Source: JANXQE01 sp035651635 (GTDB taxonomy: Bacteria > Verrucomicrobiota > Verrucomicrobiia > Limisphaerales > UBA8199). Taken from it: a stretch of DNA of 64,000 nucleotides. A model generated the notes under the pieces. It had not been told where the DNA came from. It searched no databases and saw nothing but the letters and a program-made list of their open reading frames with translations. Shown here piece after piece: positions 26,419 through 35,178 of the stretch. How positions within the stretch are numbered: position 1 is the stretch's first letter; every line of letters begins with the position of its first letter. Where the stretch lies: NCBI GenBank assembly GCA_035651635.1, contig DASRFK010000106.1, positions 21,531 to 85,530 of the forward strand. The letters are read 5' to 3'. A program made the position numbers and the translations under genes.

Positions 26419-27666
26419 TCAAAGGCTCGGTATTTTGATCTCGATCGAACCGGTGATGCTGAATCCGCCGGTGCCGGCGGTCGCCGTCAGTTTGAACGCA
26501 ACGGTCTTCAAAATCTTGATGTCTTGGAAGTGCATCTCAATCTCACCTTTCACCTGCGCCTGCACCTGACCGAAGATCACCTTAGTCCCTTTTTGATCCA
26601 GGTCGACGGTTGAATTGAGGCTGAGTGTGCCCTCCAAATCGAGCATCGGCACCAGCGCCTTCATCTTTTCAAGTTTTTTCTTGATCGCCGTGACGTCCAC
26701 CTCGAACTGGCTCAGTTTGCCGTTTTGTCCGATGTGAATGGTGAATTCGGTTTCACCCAAATTGCCCGCCAGACTCGAGTGAAAGGTTAGTTTCGCCTGA
26801 ACTTCCGCTCCGGCTGGACCGACCGCAATCACTCCGCCCGGTTCGACGGTTGGATCATCGTCTTTGGAACCGCCACCCCCCGAGGCGCCGCCCTTGCCAA
26901 AACGTTTGCGCACATCCGCGGGCACTCGAGCCAGAATAGCCTTTTGATCGTCCTCATCGAGTTTGGCGACCAATTGCTCCCACTGCACATCCAGCTCCGG
27001 CCGAATTGTCAGGATGGCCGCGCCCACGCGGCGGTTCTCGCTAGTCACGTGATCGGCGAAGTCTTCGAGTTTGCCGGCCTTCTTGAGCGCTTGCACCACA
27101 TCCAGCAACGGCTTCATGTCCATCCCGCCCAACGTCGAGATCTCCGAGCCCAAATCCGTATCCGCCTTAAGCTTGCGAATGATACGATCGGCGATGCCTT
27201 GCGCCTTGGGATCAACCGCCGAACTGCTCGAACTGGTGGAACCACCAGAACTCGCTGAGCTCGCCGAACCGGCTGAACTGCTGGATGATTGAGCCTGGCT
27301 GGAGCTTGACTTCGTCGCAGAACTCGCCGAGCCCCGCGAGGCCCCGGAACTGCTGGAGCGATGAGAGGTGCTGGAACCCCGCGAGCTGGCCGACCGTGTT
27401 GAGCCGGCTGAACTGGCTGAGGTTTGAGAGCTGTTCGAGGACCTCGTTGTGGCGGGGACCGAACTTGCCGATTGGGTCGAGGCAGTCGAGCTCGTGGATG
27501 GTCCCGAGCTGGCGGCTGAACCGCTGGAACTGATGCTGGTCGCTCCGCCGGAACTGGCGCCCGCACTGGAATTTCCTGCGGCCGCGAAACTATCCTGCGA
27601 CACACCCAGTGTGTTCAGCCACTGATCCTGAGGCGAAAGGTTCGAGGAACTGTCACCCGCCGACAT
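26419..27666 (-). CDS. Ser-rich low-complexity protein with a conserved C-terminal domain
   Basis: 415 residues from the ATG at 27666, which is preceded by a GAGAGG ribosome binding site. Residues 30-150 are almost only Ser, Ala, Gly and Thr, a long disordered linker. Residues 155-270 are helical (GIADRIIRKLKADTDLGSEI, PLLDVVQALKKAGKLEDFAD, LDEDDQKAILARVPADVRKRFGKGG). The C-terminal 145 residues are beta-rich and amphipathic with alternating charges (VQAKLTFHSSLAGNLGETEF, FTIHIGQNGKLSQFEVDVTAI, QVKGEIEMHFQDI), like a lipid- or steroid-binding sheet domain. No signal peptide. The next upstream gene on the same strand encodes a peptidoglycan-binding-domain protein. No known family is recognised; a substrate or structural part of a secretion device is one possibility. 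Confidence 0.62.
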   Translation of the reverse strand: MSAGDSSSNLSPQDQWLNTLGVSQDSFAAAGNSSAGASSGGATSISSSGSAASSGPSTSSTASTQSASSVPATTRSSNSSQTSASSAGSTRSASSRGSSTSHRSSSSGASRGSASSATKSSSSQAQSSSSSAGSASSASSGGSTSSSSSAVDPKAQGIADRIIRKLKADTDLGSEISTLGGMDMKPLLDVVQALKKAGKLEDFADHVTSENRRVGAAILTIRPELDVQWEQLVAKLDEDDQKAILARVPADVRKRFGKGGASGGGGSKDDDPTVEPGGVIAVGPAGAEVQAKLTFHSSLAGNLGETEFTIHIGQNGKLSQFEVDVTAIKKKLEKMKALVPMLDLEGTLSLNSTVDLDQKGTKVIFGQVQAQVKGEIEMHFQDIKILKTVAFKLTATAGTGGFSITGSIEIKIPSL

Positions 27667-27708
27667 ACCAGCCTCTCGATGAACCGAGCGGAAAAAAACC
27701 GCCCTCAC

Positions 27709-27972
27709 CCCGGCCCTCTCCCCCAGGAGAGGGAGGAGCTTTCGCAGCGCAGTTTGGGTTCATGGTCGCAATACATCTGCATGCGCAAAAGAAGGCTTTC
27801 CAGGAACCGTCGTTCCGTAGCGGCGGCTCCGCAGAGCGCCACCGATCCTCGAAACCATTTCCAGCGGCGCTATGCCAAGAGGCTGCTACGCCCAGGTTCA
27901 TGGTTCTAATGCGCCCGAAAGCGACAAAACGCCTCCCACAGCCCCAGGTGCATTTCAATAATTGGGATGAAC
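27709..27972. other. Intergenic region filled by short repeats
   Basis: Two composite repeats: a CCTCACCCCGGCCCTCTCCC stretch with AGGAGAGGGAGGAG next to it (27702-27745), of a type common in these genomes, and the second repeat family (27790-27905). No gene is supported. Confidence 0.55.
27790..27905 (+). repeat. Second repeat family, copy A
   Basis: Begins TTTCCAGGAACCGTCGTTCC and continues GTAGCGGCGGCTC; ends GGCTGCTACG then AGGTTCATGG. It matches 50935-51050 on both flanks, while the 40-bp centre is present in the opposite orientation relative to that copy. Confidence 0.75.
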
Positions 27973-29511
27973 TCAGGCGGCTTTGGCCCTCGCGCTGATG
28001 GCTTCGGCCACGTTCGTCAGGCAATCGGTCAGCACCCGCTTGCAGTTCGTCTGCACTCCAAATGGATTGTTGTCTATGTGCGCAATCAACGGCTCGGACT
28101 TAACGTACATGATGTGTTTGGTCACCATTGCCTTGCATTCGGCCAGGGCGCTCTGGCGTGCGGCGGCATTGGGGGCGGCATTCGCTTTGGCAAGGGAATC
28201 CGCCAGCTTGGTGTCAAGCTTGTCCAGGATTCCATCAAGTTTTTTCAGGTTGTTCTCAATGTCCTTAAGCAAGGTCGGATGTTCCGAGGCATATTCAGAG
28301 CGAACCGCTTTCTTGAGTTCGCCGATATTAGTTTCCAGAACGCCGCGGGTCGTGTGCCAGACGTCCGGCGCCTTGTCCAGCACTCCTTTGCCGAAGCTGG
28401 GCGGTGGCACCGGCTTGGGCGGAGTGGGAGGAGGACCCATTGGAGCGCTGCCAGCCAATGCCCGAGCGGTGCCGCGTCCGACTTCAATCAGGCCATCCGG
28501 CTTGAACTTGCCCAGCGTCTGTTGAAACGCTTTGATTGCCGCGATCGTTTTCGCCCCGCATTTGCCGTCCACGGTTAATCCCGCTTTGGCCTTTGCGTTC
28601 AAAGCAGTTTGAACTGCTTGAACGTCTTCCTGCTTGTTCTTCCCGCCCTGTCCAACCGAGGCGCTAATCGAGAACCCGCCTTTTGAAGCTGCGGGCGCCG
28701 TTGCTCCAGCGGCCCCGGCCTCCGCTCCAACCGCTCCAGCCGCTCCAGCGGCTGTTTCCGCGCCTTTGCCTTTGGACCCTTCAGCGCCCTCTTTCGCCGC
28801 TCCTTCTTCTTCGTCGGAGGCCTTCTGGCTACCGAACATCACCGGAAATTTCTTGCCGGTCAGGTTTTTGAAGAAGCCTTGCACTCGGCGCGCTGCGCCG
28901 GGAATGTCCTTTTCCGATTCAAAGCAGTAGTGGCCGTCCTCGAAAGTCACCGCCCCCGGTTTGAGGAATCGCTTGCTGCCGCCGCTGAGTTTTTCGAGCA
29001 TTTTGCGATGGCTGGCATTGATCTGCTTGGCAATCAGCACGAAGGGCAACGGTTTTGCCTCGCAGAGCAAATATTGGTACGGCGCGTCCGGCTTGGCTCC
29101 CTTCACCTTCTGCAACATTGAAAGGGTGAGCGCTTTGAAACCGCCTTCCTGCTTCTCGTCCTTGGCATTCGAATCATCGGCGGCATCCTGACTTCGCTTC
29201 TTTTCATCCTGCGCTTTAGCCGCGGCGGCGGCATTTTTTTCAGCCGCCTGTTTGCGCTTGAGAACTTCGCCCTTTTCCTTGTCGGCGGCGCCGCTGAGCG
29301 TCGCCAGAAACTTCACGGCTTCGGGAGAGGTCAGCACTTCCTTCGCCTTTTTAAGGGCATTGGCCAGTTGGCCGATGGCGCTGACCGCCTTTAGACGATC
29401 GTCATGCGCATCCTCGTCGAGGTTGTTGTAACCGGTGAGTGCTTTGTCCAGGCCATTATCTTTGATTTTGTATTTGGCCGAGACGGCCTTCCACGCTTTG
29501 GGATCGATCAT
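27973..29511 (-). CDS. Peptidoglycan-binding-domain protein of unknown role
   Basis: 512 residues, no signal peptide. A helical N-terminal region (residues 1-110) ends in an alanine/lysine coiled coil (KRKQAAEKNAAAAAKAQDEKKR). Residues 120-230 form an uncharacterised domain (FKALTLSMLQKVKGAK, LPFVLIAKQINASHRKMLEK, GHYCFESEKDIPGAA). An Ala/Gly linker precedes a PG_binding_1 unit near residues 300-350 (VQAVQTALNAKAKAGLTVDG, KTIAAIKAFQQTLG). A Pro-rich hinge and a helical C-terminal domain with four cysteines follow. A good AAGGAA ribosome binding site precedes the ATG. Cytoplasmic-looking proteins with peptidoglycan-binding units occur as cargo or spike components of contractile injection systems, which is one hypothesis here; none of the sheath or baseplate genes is in the window. 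Confidence 0.65.
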   Translation of the reverse strand: MIDPKAWKAVSAKYKIKDNGLDKALTGYNNLDEDAHDDRLKAVSAIGQLANALKKAKEVLTSPEAVKFLATLSGAADKEKGEVLKRKQAAEKNAAAAAKAQDEKKRSQDAADDSNAKDEKQEGGFKALTLSMLQKVKGAKPDAPYQYLLCEAKPLPFVLIAKQINASHRKMLEKLSGGSKRFLKPGAVTFEDGHYCFESEKDIPGAARRVQGFFKNLTGKKFPVMFGSQKASDEEEGAAKEGAEGSKGKGAETAAGAAGAVGAEAGAAGATAPAASKGGFSISASVGQGGKNKQEDVQAVQTALNAKAKAGLTVDGKCGAKTIAAIKAFQQTLGKFKPDGLIEVGRGTARALAGSAPMGPPPTPPKPVPPPSFGKGVLDKAPDVWHTTRGVLETNIGELKKAVRSEYASEHPTLLKDIENNLKKLDGILDKLDTKLADSLAKANAAPNAAARQSALAECKAMVTKHIMYVKSEPLIAHIDNNPFGVQTNCKRVLTDCLTNVAEAISARAKAA

Positions 29512-29722
29512 ATGGATTTTCCTTCAAGCCGGGCGCTGGAAACGGTTACTCCGCCAGCCGCAAAACCCCTCCGTGCGCCCGACATTTGCCAATCGTTGAC
29601 CTTTCACTGGGTAATGCTCGTTTATATCCCACAAAAGGGCAGCTTGTCAAACCTCCTTCACAATGGAGTGTGAAATGGCATTTTTGTTTGCCAAACCGGT
29701 CCAAAACAGGGAGAAAGACTGC

Positions 29723-31690
29723 ATGCCAACCGCCACTTCGGCCACTCCGAGCACTGGCGTGCCGGAAGGATATTGCGCCATTCCGATCCAGGAATCGGAA
29801 CTTGGCGCCACCATCAGGTTATGCGCGTTGGCAAAACTGGCGCCCGACCCGGCCGGTCCGCTGATCCTCCTGCGCGATTTGCCCGATGCAATGGTCTATT
29901 TGGGTTGTCTGACCGATGCCGAAGGGCACCTGCGCGAATGGGCCGAGATCTGGGTCCAAAATGTGGATGGGCTTGAATCGAGCCTGCCAGCGGTCCACGA
30001 ATCGTTCTCGAACAAGGGTCTGGATGATCGCTGGGCGGGTATGGCCCGGAGTTTTGCCGCCCTCAACCCTGGCAATGTCCTCCGTACGGGCTGGGAAAGC
30101 AGACATCCGCTGCCCACTTGGCTGGATACAACCAAAGGTTTCCCTGTGCACCCAACCATCGGCGACCAGCACTGGGAACTCTGCCAGGATGACGCTGCCC
30201 TGCGAGCCGCGGCGCTCCCGGCCTACGGGACTTCCCTTTTTCGCTACTTGTACCGGCCCGGCTCGAAAGACGACGGCTTCGTTCCGGTCGTGGCGGGTGC
30301 GCCCACAAATAACGCCACCCGTCAGCTCGCCGATATCCTGAAAGGCTCCCCGGCCAGCATTCCTTTTAACCCGCAGGGCGGGTTGCTCATGGCTCGGAGC
30401 CATGCCCCGCTTTCGTATGAAGATTATGTCGATGTGCTCGGTGGCAAGGCTTGGAAAGGTCTGGAACACGGAAAACGAACCGTCACTTTCGACGGCGCGT
30501 ATAAAACGCTGGGCGATGCGGCCCAGATGCAGCAAAGCGGCTCCCATTTATTCCTCGGCGGCCAGGGGCGCGCGGGTCGGTTTGTTGAAACTTTTCACCT
30601 TAAGCTGCGCCTATTTGTCGAGGCCCTCAGCGCCATCCGCAACTTTGTCGCTCGCGAACAGTTACCCTTCCTCAACTTGTCCGCTGAAAGCTTCAACGTC
30701 ATTCTTCAGGATCTCGGCGGCAAACTCCCTTTTCTCTGGACCGCCGAATGCCAATTGGGCAAACCGCCGGAAGCTTTTGCCTTGCCGGTGCCATCCAGCG
30801 ATTTGCGTTATTTTATCCGCGCCCGCCCGGGCGGTGCTTCGGTGTACCGGCCGGACAATCTGAATGCAGCGGTGCAGGGCAGTGGAAGCGTCCGCATCCG
30901 AACCGTCCTGCCGCCCGACCAGGGGCGAACGCTCCTGGAAGGAACCCTCGTAGCATCTCAAGGACTCAACGTCTCCCCCCATGACTTGCTGTGGATCCGG
31001 CTGCCGCTGCCCATCGGACGCGTTGACTTGTACGGCCACTTGTACACCGACGAGGGCCTTTCCCAGGGTGAAGCCCGTTTCCGCACGGTCGCCCAGAGTT
31101 TGGCCCCGGAAATCGTGGCCGCTCTTCGAGCCGCCGAAGGCGTGGCCTTCCCACGCGCACCGTTCGAGGTAGTCCCCTTGCTGAGCACGCCCTGCGACCT
31201 CTATGCCCTGGGGGTCCTGGCCGTTCGCACACTCCTGGTCAATCTCCAGAATACCTTGCCCGTGGCCTTGGACGGCGTTCTCAGCCTGGCTCGGCGCCTC
31301 GGCTCCGAACATAAGCCCGAGATTGCTTTACCCGCTCGCGTTGCCGGGCTGATGGCCCAGGAACCGCACTTTGCCAAATCTCTGGCGCCAAACCGGCTGG
31401 TTCAGGAGGACCTCGAGCCGGCCGCCGCTTTCGAGCTTCTCCCGGCTGAACTCTGGTATCATACCCTGGCCGCGGTCGTTCGCTTTTTCCCTGGGATCGG
31501 CCCGGACAGTTACTGCAAAGATTACGGCGACGCGCCCTCGCTGGCTCTCGAAACAGTCTTTAACCAGCCCTTGGAAGATCTCGAACAGTTGCTCGTGCGC
31601 TCCCGCAGCCTGATCGTCATCGATTGGCGCTCCAACCGCGAGGTCCATTCCGCCATTCGCGATGTTCTCGATCGTCAGCACATCTCCTGA
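29723..31690 (+). CDS. Large unknown protein with a possible pseudokinase-like C-terminal segment
   Basis: 655 residues from the ATG at 29723, chosen because GGGAG lies 9 bases upstream; the frame also opens from 29663. No signal peptide or TM helix. Segments such as GLLMARSHAPLSYEDYVDVLG, LKLRLFVEALSAIRNFVARE and LPFLNLSAESFNVILQDLGG appear in the middle, and PFEVVPLLSTPCDLYALGVLAVRTLL near residue 485-510. The last one resembles the F-helix D-x-Y-x-LG-x-L region of protein kinases, while no VAIK or HRD motif is visible, so a pseudokinase is possible at low confidence. It is divergent from the peptidoglycan-binding-domain gene (about 210 bp apart). The next gene starts inside its stop (TGATG). 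Confidence 0.6.
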   Translation: MPTATSATPSTGVPEGYCAIPIQESELGATIRLCALAKLAPDPAGPLILLRDLPDAMVYLGCLTDAEGHLREWAEIWVQNVDGLESSLPAVHESFSNKGLDDRWAGMARSFAALNPGNVLRTGWESRHPLPTWLDTTKGFPVHPTIGDQHWELCQDDAALRAAALPAYGTSLFRYLYRPGSKDDGFVPVVAGAPTNNATRQLADILKGSPASIPFNPQGGLLMARSHAPLSYEDYVDVLGGKAWKGLEHGKRTVTFDGAYKTLGDAAQMQQSGSHLFLGGQGRAGRFVETFHLKLRLFVEALSAIRNFVAREQLPFLNLSAESFNVILQDLGGKLPFLWTAECQLGKPPEAFALPVPSSDLRYFIRARPGGASVYRPDNLNAAVQGSGSVRIRTVLPPDQGRTLLEGTLVASQGLNVSPHDLLWIRLPLPIGRVDLYGHLYTDEGLSQGEARFRTVAQSLAPEIVAALRAAEGVAFPRAPFEVVPLLSTPCDLYALGVLAVRTLLVNLQNTLPVALDGVLSLARRLGSEHKPEIALPARVAGLMAQEPHFAKSLAPNRLVQEDLEPAAAFELLPAELWYHTLAAVVRFFPGIGPDSYCKDYGDAPSLALETVFNQPLEDLEQLLVRSRSLIVIDWRSNREVHSAIRDVLDRQHIS

Positions 31691-33858
31691 TGCCGCGAAT
31701 TAGTCTTGCTGCGGCCTTGCTCGCTCTGAGCCTGCCAGCCGCCGAGCTCCCTCCACCTTTTCCCGCCGATCCGCGCCAGACTCTGGAACGCACCTGTTTT
31801 CAAACCGGACAGGCCTGGAGCCCGGCCGGCAACCTGCGTTCGGACGTAGCAATCGTGTATGGCATCGACGAAGGGCTCCCGCGGCGCATCGATTCCTGGC
31901 GCGACCGCGGCTATCGCATTCACGTCATGACGGGTGTGTCCTGGGGCCAATACCAGGACTATCTGTATGGGAGATTCGACGGTATCAATCACGAGGACGA
32001 GGCCCAAACCGATCGGCAAGGAAATAAAGTCGGGCATGGCGGCGATGTGTTTTACATGTGTCCGGGCACGAACTACGGAAAATTCCTGTGCCGCGGCGTG
32101 CAGCGCGCGCTGGATGCCGGCGCCGAAGCCATTCATCTCGAGGAACCTGAATTTTGGGTCCGCAGCGGCTATTCGGAAGGGTTCAAGCGCGAATGGCTCG
32201 CTTTTTATCACCAGGACTGGCAGCCACCCGATAGTTCCGTCGATGCCCAGTGGCGCGCCTCGAAGCTGAAGTACTTTCTCTATCGCCGCGCCCTGCAGCA
32301 GGTCTTTGCTTACGTTAAGGAGTCCAACCAGCGAACTGGCCGTCAGGTCCGCTGTTATGTGCCGACTCACAGCCTGCTCAACTACGCTCACTGGAAAATC
32401 GTCAGCCCCGAATCGAGCCTTTCGCAGCTCAACGGCTGCGATGGTTACATCGCCCAGGTTTGGACGGGCACCGCGCGCACACCCAACGTGTATGCTGGCA
32501 AGTTGAAGGAGCGCACTTTTGAAACTGCCTTTCTCGAATACGGCGCCATGCAAAACCTCGTGCGCTCGACCGGCCGCCGCGTGTGGTACCTCAATGATCC
32601 CATCGAAGACAATCCCGACCACGATTGGGCCGATTATCGCCGCAACTGGGAATCCACCCTGGTCGCTTCGTTGCTCCAGCCCGACGTCTGGCGGTTTGAG
32701 GTTGCTCCCTGGCCGGAACGCATTTTTACAGGCAAATACCCGCGGCGCTTGCCGGCAGCCCAACGACGCGGCATTCCACCCGACTACGCAACCGAACTCC
32801 AGACCGTCATGAATGCGCTCAACGATCTGGACCAGGCTCAAGTCGAGTGGGACTGTGGCACCGCTGGCCTTGGCCTACTGGTTAGCGATTCACTCATGTT
32901 CGAGCGCGGGCCGCCCGATCCCAGCGATCCGCATTTAGGAAATGTTTATGGGCTGGCACTTCCCTTCCTTAAACGCGGCCTGCCGATCACGCCCGTCCAG
33001 CTCGAGAATGTTACTTTGAGCGGCTATCTCGATCGCTTTCATGCTCTGCTCCTGACCTATCACGGTATGAAACCACTCCAACCGCAGGTCCACCGCGCGT
33101 TGGCCAGCTGGGTCCGGTCTGGCGGCGTGCTGGTTATCGTGGATGACGATGCGGATCCTTTCAATCATGTGTCCGAATGGTGGAACAGCAGCGGCCTGAA
33201 CTTCACTACTCCCAGATTGCACCTTTTCGAGGAACTGCAACTGAACGAACGCACCCTCTCTCAAGAATCTGAGCCGGCCCGTGTGGGCAAAGGCTCGGTT
33301 GTGTGGCTGCGGCGCAATCCAGTGGCGATGACCGCCGGCGGCGAAAACGAACTCGCGTTGGTTCGAGCGGTGCAAGCCACCTTGACGGGAGCAGGCATCA
33401 AATGGATCGAGACCAATCACCTCGTCCTGCGGCGCGGCCCGTATCTTATCGCAGCCGGCCTGGATGAATCGATCAGCGACTCGCTGGCCCGCTTGCCGGG
33501 GCGCTTCGTGAACCTGTTTGACCCGGAGCTTGCCGTAAATACCAGCGTCCCGCTCGAGCCCGGGTCGCGCCTTTTCTTGCTGGATCTCGACCGCCTGAAA
33601 CTCGGTGGACCTGGCGTGGCCGCCGCTGCCTGCAAAGCACTCGTGCAAGAACAGAGCCAAACCTCGCTTTCCATAGCGGTAGAAGGAGTTGAGGGTACCC
33701 CTGCGGTCGTGCTGATCCGGTGCTCCGCTGGTCCTCCACGAACTGTTACTCTGGAGGGCTCGGAGCTCCAACCCGCTCAATACTCCGCCGAGTACCACTT
33801 GGCCTGGGTGCGCTTTACCAACCGCAGCTCCCCACGTCAGCTCAAGCTCTCGTTTTAG
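31690..33858 (+). CDS. Secreted glycosidase-like protein (GH42-like/beta-galactosidase trimerisation-like architecture)
   Basis: 722 residues from the ATG at 31690, which overlaps the previous stop as TGATG. A signal peptide (PRISLAAALLALSLPAAEL) is followed by a TIM-barrel-like region: YRIHVMTGVSWGQYQDYLYG, AGAEAIHLEEPEFW (a Glu-Pro-Glu strand likely at the active site), and WKIVSPESSLSQLNGCDGYIAQVW. A glutamine-amidotransferase-like or trimerisation domain follows (FHALLLTYHGMKPLQPQVHRALASWVRSGGVLVIVDDD) with a C-terminal beta-domain. This order resembles GH42-like enzymes, but I could not place an exact family; substrate is unknown. Coupling to the upstream unknown gene suggests joint expression. 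Confidence 0.65.
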   Translation: MPRISLAAALLALSLPAAELPPPFPADPRQTLERTCFQTGQAWSPAGNLRSDVAIVYGIDEGLPRRIDSWRDRGYRIHVMTGVSWGQYQDYLYGRFDGINHEDEAQTDRQGNKVGHGGDVFYMCPGTNYGKFLCRGVQRALDAGAEAIHLEEPEFWVRSGYSEGFKREWLAFYHQDWQPPDSSVDAQWRASKLKYFLYRRALQQVFAYVKESNQRTGRQVRCYVPTHSLLNYAHWKIVSPESSLSQLNGCDGYIAQVWTGTARTPNVYAGKLKERTFETAFLEYGAMQNLVRSTGRRVWYLNDPIEDNPDHDWADYRRNWESTLVASLLQPDVWRFEVAPWPERIFTGKYPRRLPAAQRRGIPPDYATELQTVMNALNDLDQAQVEWDCGTAGLGLLVSDSLMFERGPPDPSDPHLGNVYGLALPFLKRGLPITPVQLENVTLSGYLDRFHALLLTYHGMKPLQPQVHRALASWVRSGGVLVIVDDDADPFNHVSEWWNSSGLNFTTPRLHLFEELQLNERTLSQESEPARVGKGSVVWLRRNPVAMTAGGENELALVRAVQATLTGAGIKWIETNHLVLRRGPYLIAAGLDESISDSLARLPGRFVNLFDPELAVNTSVPLEPGSRLFLLDLDRLKLGGPGVAAAACKALVQEQSQTSLSIAVEGVEGTPAVVLIRCSAGPPRTVTLEGSELQPAQYSAEYHLAWVRFTNRSSPRQLKLSF

Positions 33859-33938
33859 GCGGGTCTTTGGCTTCAGGCACTCCAGCGCGGCCACACTGGC
33901 CTTACCCCGGTCAAGGGCGGGTACGGCTCGTCGCAGGC

Positions 33939-34064
33939 TTAGAGCGTGTTTCAAAAACCGGCCGGGTCGCGGGGCGCCTGGTTTGGAGTCCCGCCTTTAG
34001 GCGGTCCAGCGCCGAAACGGCCTAAAGGCGGGACTCCAAACCGAATTCCAAAACACGCTCTTAG
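33939..34064 (+). repeat. 130-bp palindromic repeat family, copy 5
   Basis: Best-preserved copy. Ends TTAGAGCGTGTTTCAAAA and TTCCAAAACACGCTCTTAG; palindrome TTTGGAGTCCCGCCTTTAGG ... CCTAAAGGCGGGACTCCAAA between. The outer arms are near-perfect inverted repeats and both ends carry TTAG. Confidence 0.9.
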
Positions 34065-34107
34065 CTCAGATTCCGTCCGTGCCTTTCTTTAATTCTCTAA
34101 ATAGGTG

Positions 34108-34634
34108 CTATTCCGGTGGTTCCTCGCCGCGCTCCTTGAACCAGTAGCGGAGGAACGCCAAGTCACCGGCATCCTTCTCGCGGTGCGTGACCACCTTCAT
34201 GCGCCACAGCATGCGCGGGGATGCGAAAGGAACGGGCACACCTTGGATGTCCCGCACGACGGCATCCCGTGCAGCTTCCTCGTATTCGATGCCTCCGTCC
34301 GAACGCTTCAGGTCAACCATGATCTCGTCCGCTACGCGGATGACATTGTATCGCTGGAGTTCGCGGGCTGCAATTCACGGACGGCGTTGTCCAGCAGCGT
34401 GGAGAGGGCTGAAAAGACTTTGGCTTCGTTGTCGCGATCAGCTGCGCCGAGCGGGTCAATGTCACCAGTCACTCGCGGCAGGCCGGCGGTTATAACTGCA
34501 AAACCACCGACTACAAGGTAGCGTGCTCCGCGGGTGTTGAGTTCGCGACAAAGATTGACAAGATCCGCTTCCCGAGGCGGGCGCGGCTCTAAGTCCTTTG
34601 GGTCTGGCTGCGGACCAGCATTCGGTTCATCCAT
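34108..34634 (-). pseudogene. MNT-type nucleotidyltransferase (AbiEii/DUF6036-like), frameshifted
   Basis: The first part (ATG at 34634) reads LVNLCRELNTRGARYLVVGG, FAVITAGLPRVTGDIDPLGA, giving the GG-x-A...D-I-D core of MNT nucleotidyltransferases. It runs to ...DNAVRELQPA and then leaves frame; the next frame continues ELQRYNVIRVADEIMVDLKR and RDIQGVPVPFASPRMLWRMK to a stop at 34108. A single missing base around 34361-34368 explains it. Such proteins are toxins or abortive-infection components paired with a small partner, and one lies directly upstream. Whether the shift is real decay or an assembly error cannot be decided here. Confidence 0.7.
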
Positions 34635-34735
34635 TCGTCGGCCTCCTCATGCGTCTTGAAACGGTAAACACCTTTGGAAGCCCAGCGGTGCCCTAAGGAA
34701 CGATGTAACTCCACAGCCAGAGACTGTAGCTGCAT
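34589..34735 (-). CDS. Small partner protein of the nucleotidyltransferase
   Basis: 48 residues, ATG at 34735, TAG at 34589-34591. The sequence contains LGHRWASKGVYRFKTHEEAD and EWMNRML, a pattern frequently seen directly upstream of AbiEii-like nucleotidyltransferase genes and thought to be a small antitoxin-like or accessory partner. Its end overlaps the beginning of the nucleotidyltransferase by about 45 bp in another frame, which suggests coupled translation. The function assignment is contextual. Confidence 0.6.
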   Translation of the reverse strand: MQLQSLAVELHRSLGHRWASKGVYRFKTHEEADEWMNRMLVRSQTQRT

Positions 34736-34901
34736 ACCGCTCCGGAAGCATCTGGCGTTCGGCTGCGGCGCCCGACAATCTTGTCGATCCTTTCCTCGGC
34801 GTTGATGAAAGGCTCTTTCATTGTGGAGAGCTTAAGCCTGAAGCGAGCATTCATGCAAGAAGGGATGGTGGAAAGGGTGGAAAGCCAGGCTCACCTGGCA
34901 T

Positions 34902-35150
34902 TCAACTTCCCGCACAGACAATGTCTCCCAGCGACTCGATGGTCATTTTTGCGAGGGAGAAAGGGTTGCGCCGGATGTACTGGGCGAGGTCCTCGAGGTC
35001 GGCCTGGCGCGCCGGAGGGACAGGTCTACCGGCGTGGACGGGTGCGCCGATGGGCCACGCGGGAATAGGCCGTCGGCCACCAAGGCGTGAATGTGGGGGT
35101 GGCCAAACGAAAGGCGCGTCCGAGGCTTAACTAAGACCCGAACGCGCCCT
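34902..35150 (-). pseudogene. Remnant of an IS91-type/Y2 transposase
   Basis: Minus-strand fragments in two frames. One has FGHPHIHALVADGLF, the H-x-H-x3 motif region of Y2-type (IS91/transposase PF04986) proteins. The other has ADLEDLAQYIRRNPFSLAKM and ends IVCAGS and TGA at 34902. The first frame passes into the second with at least one shift, and both ends of a full-length transposase (about 300 residues) are missing. No terminal structures are recognisable. Confidence 0.6.
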
Positions 35151-35178
35151 GAATTCGAACTCAATCCGGCAGCACCGC

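Noticed and set aside
26600..27600. Ser/Ala-rich region as satellite or CRISPR array
   Set aside because: The codon repetition encodes a single open frame with no fixed spacer or repeat period; no CRISPR array occurs in the window.
29663..29722. Upstream start of the 655-residue protein
   Set aside because: The ATG at 29723 has a GGGAG ribosome binding site at good spacing; the added 20 residues do not help.
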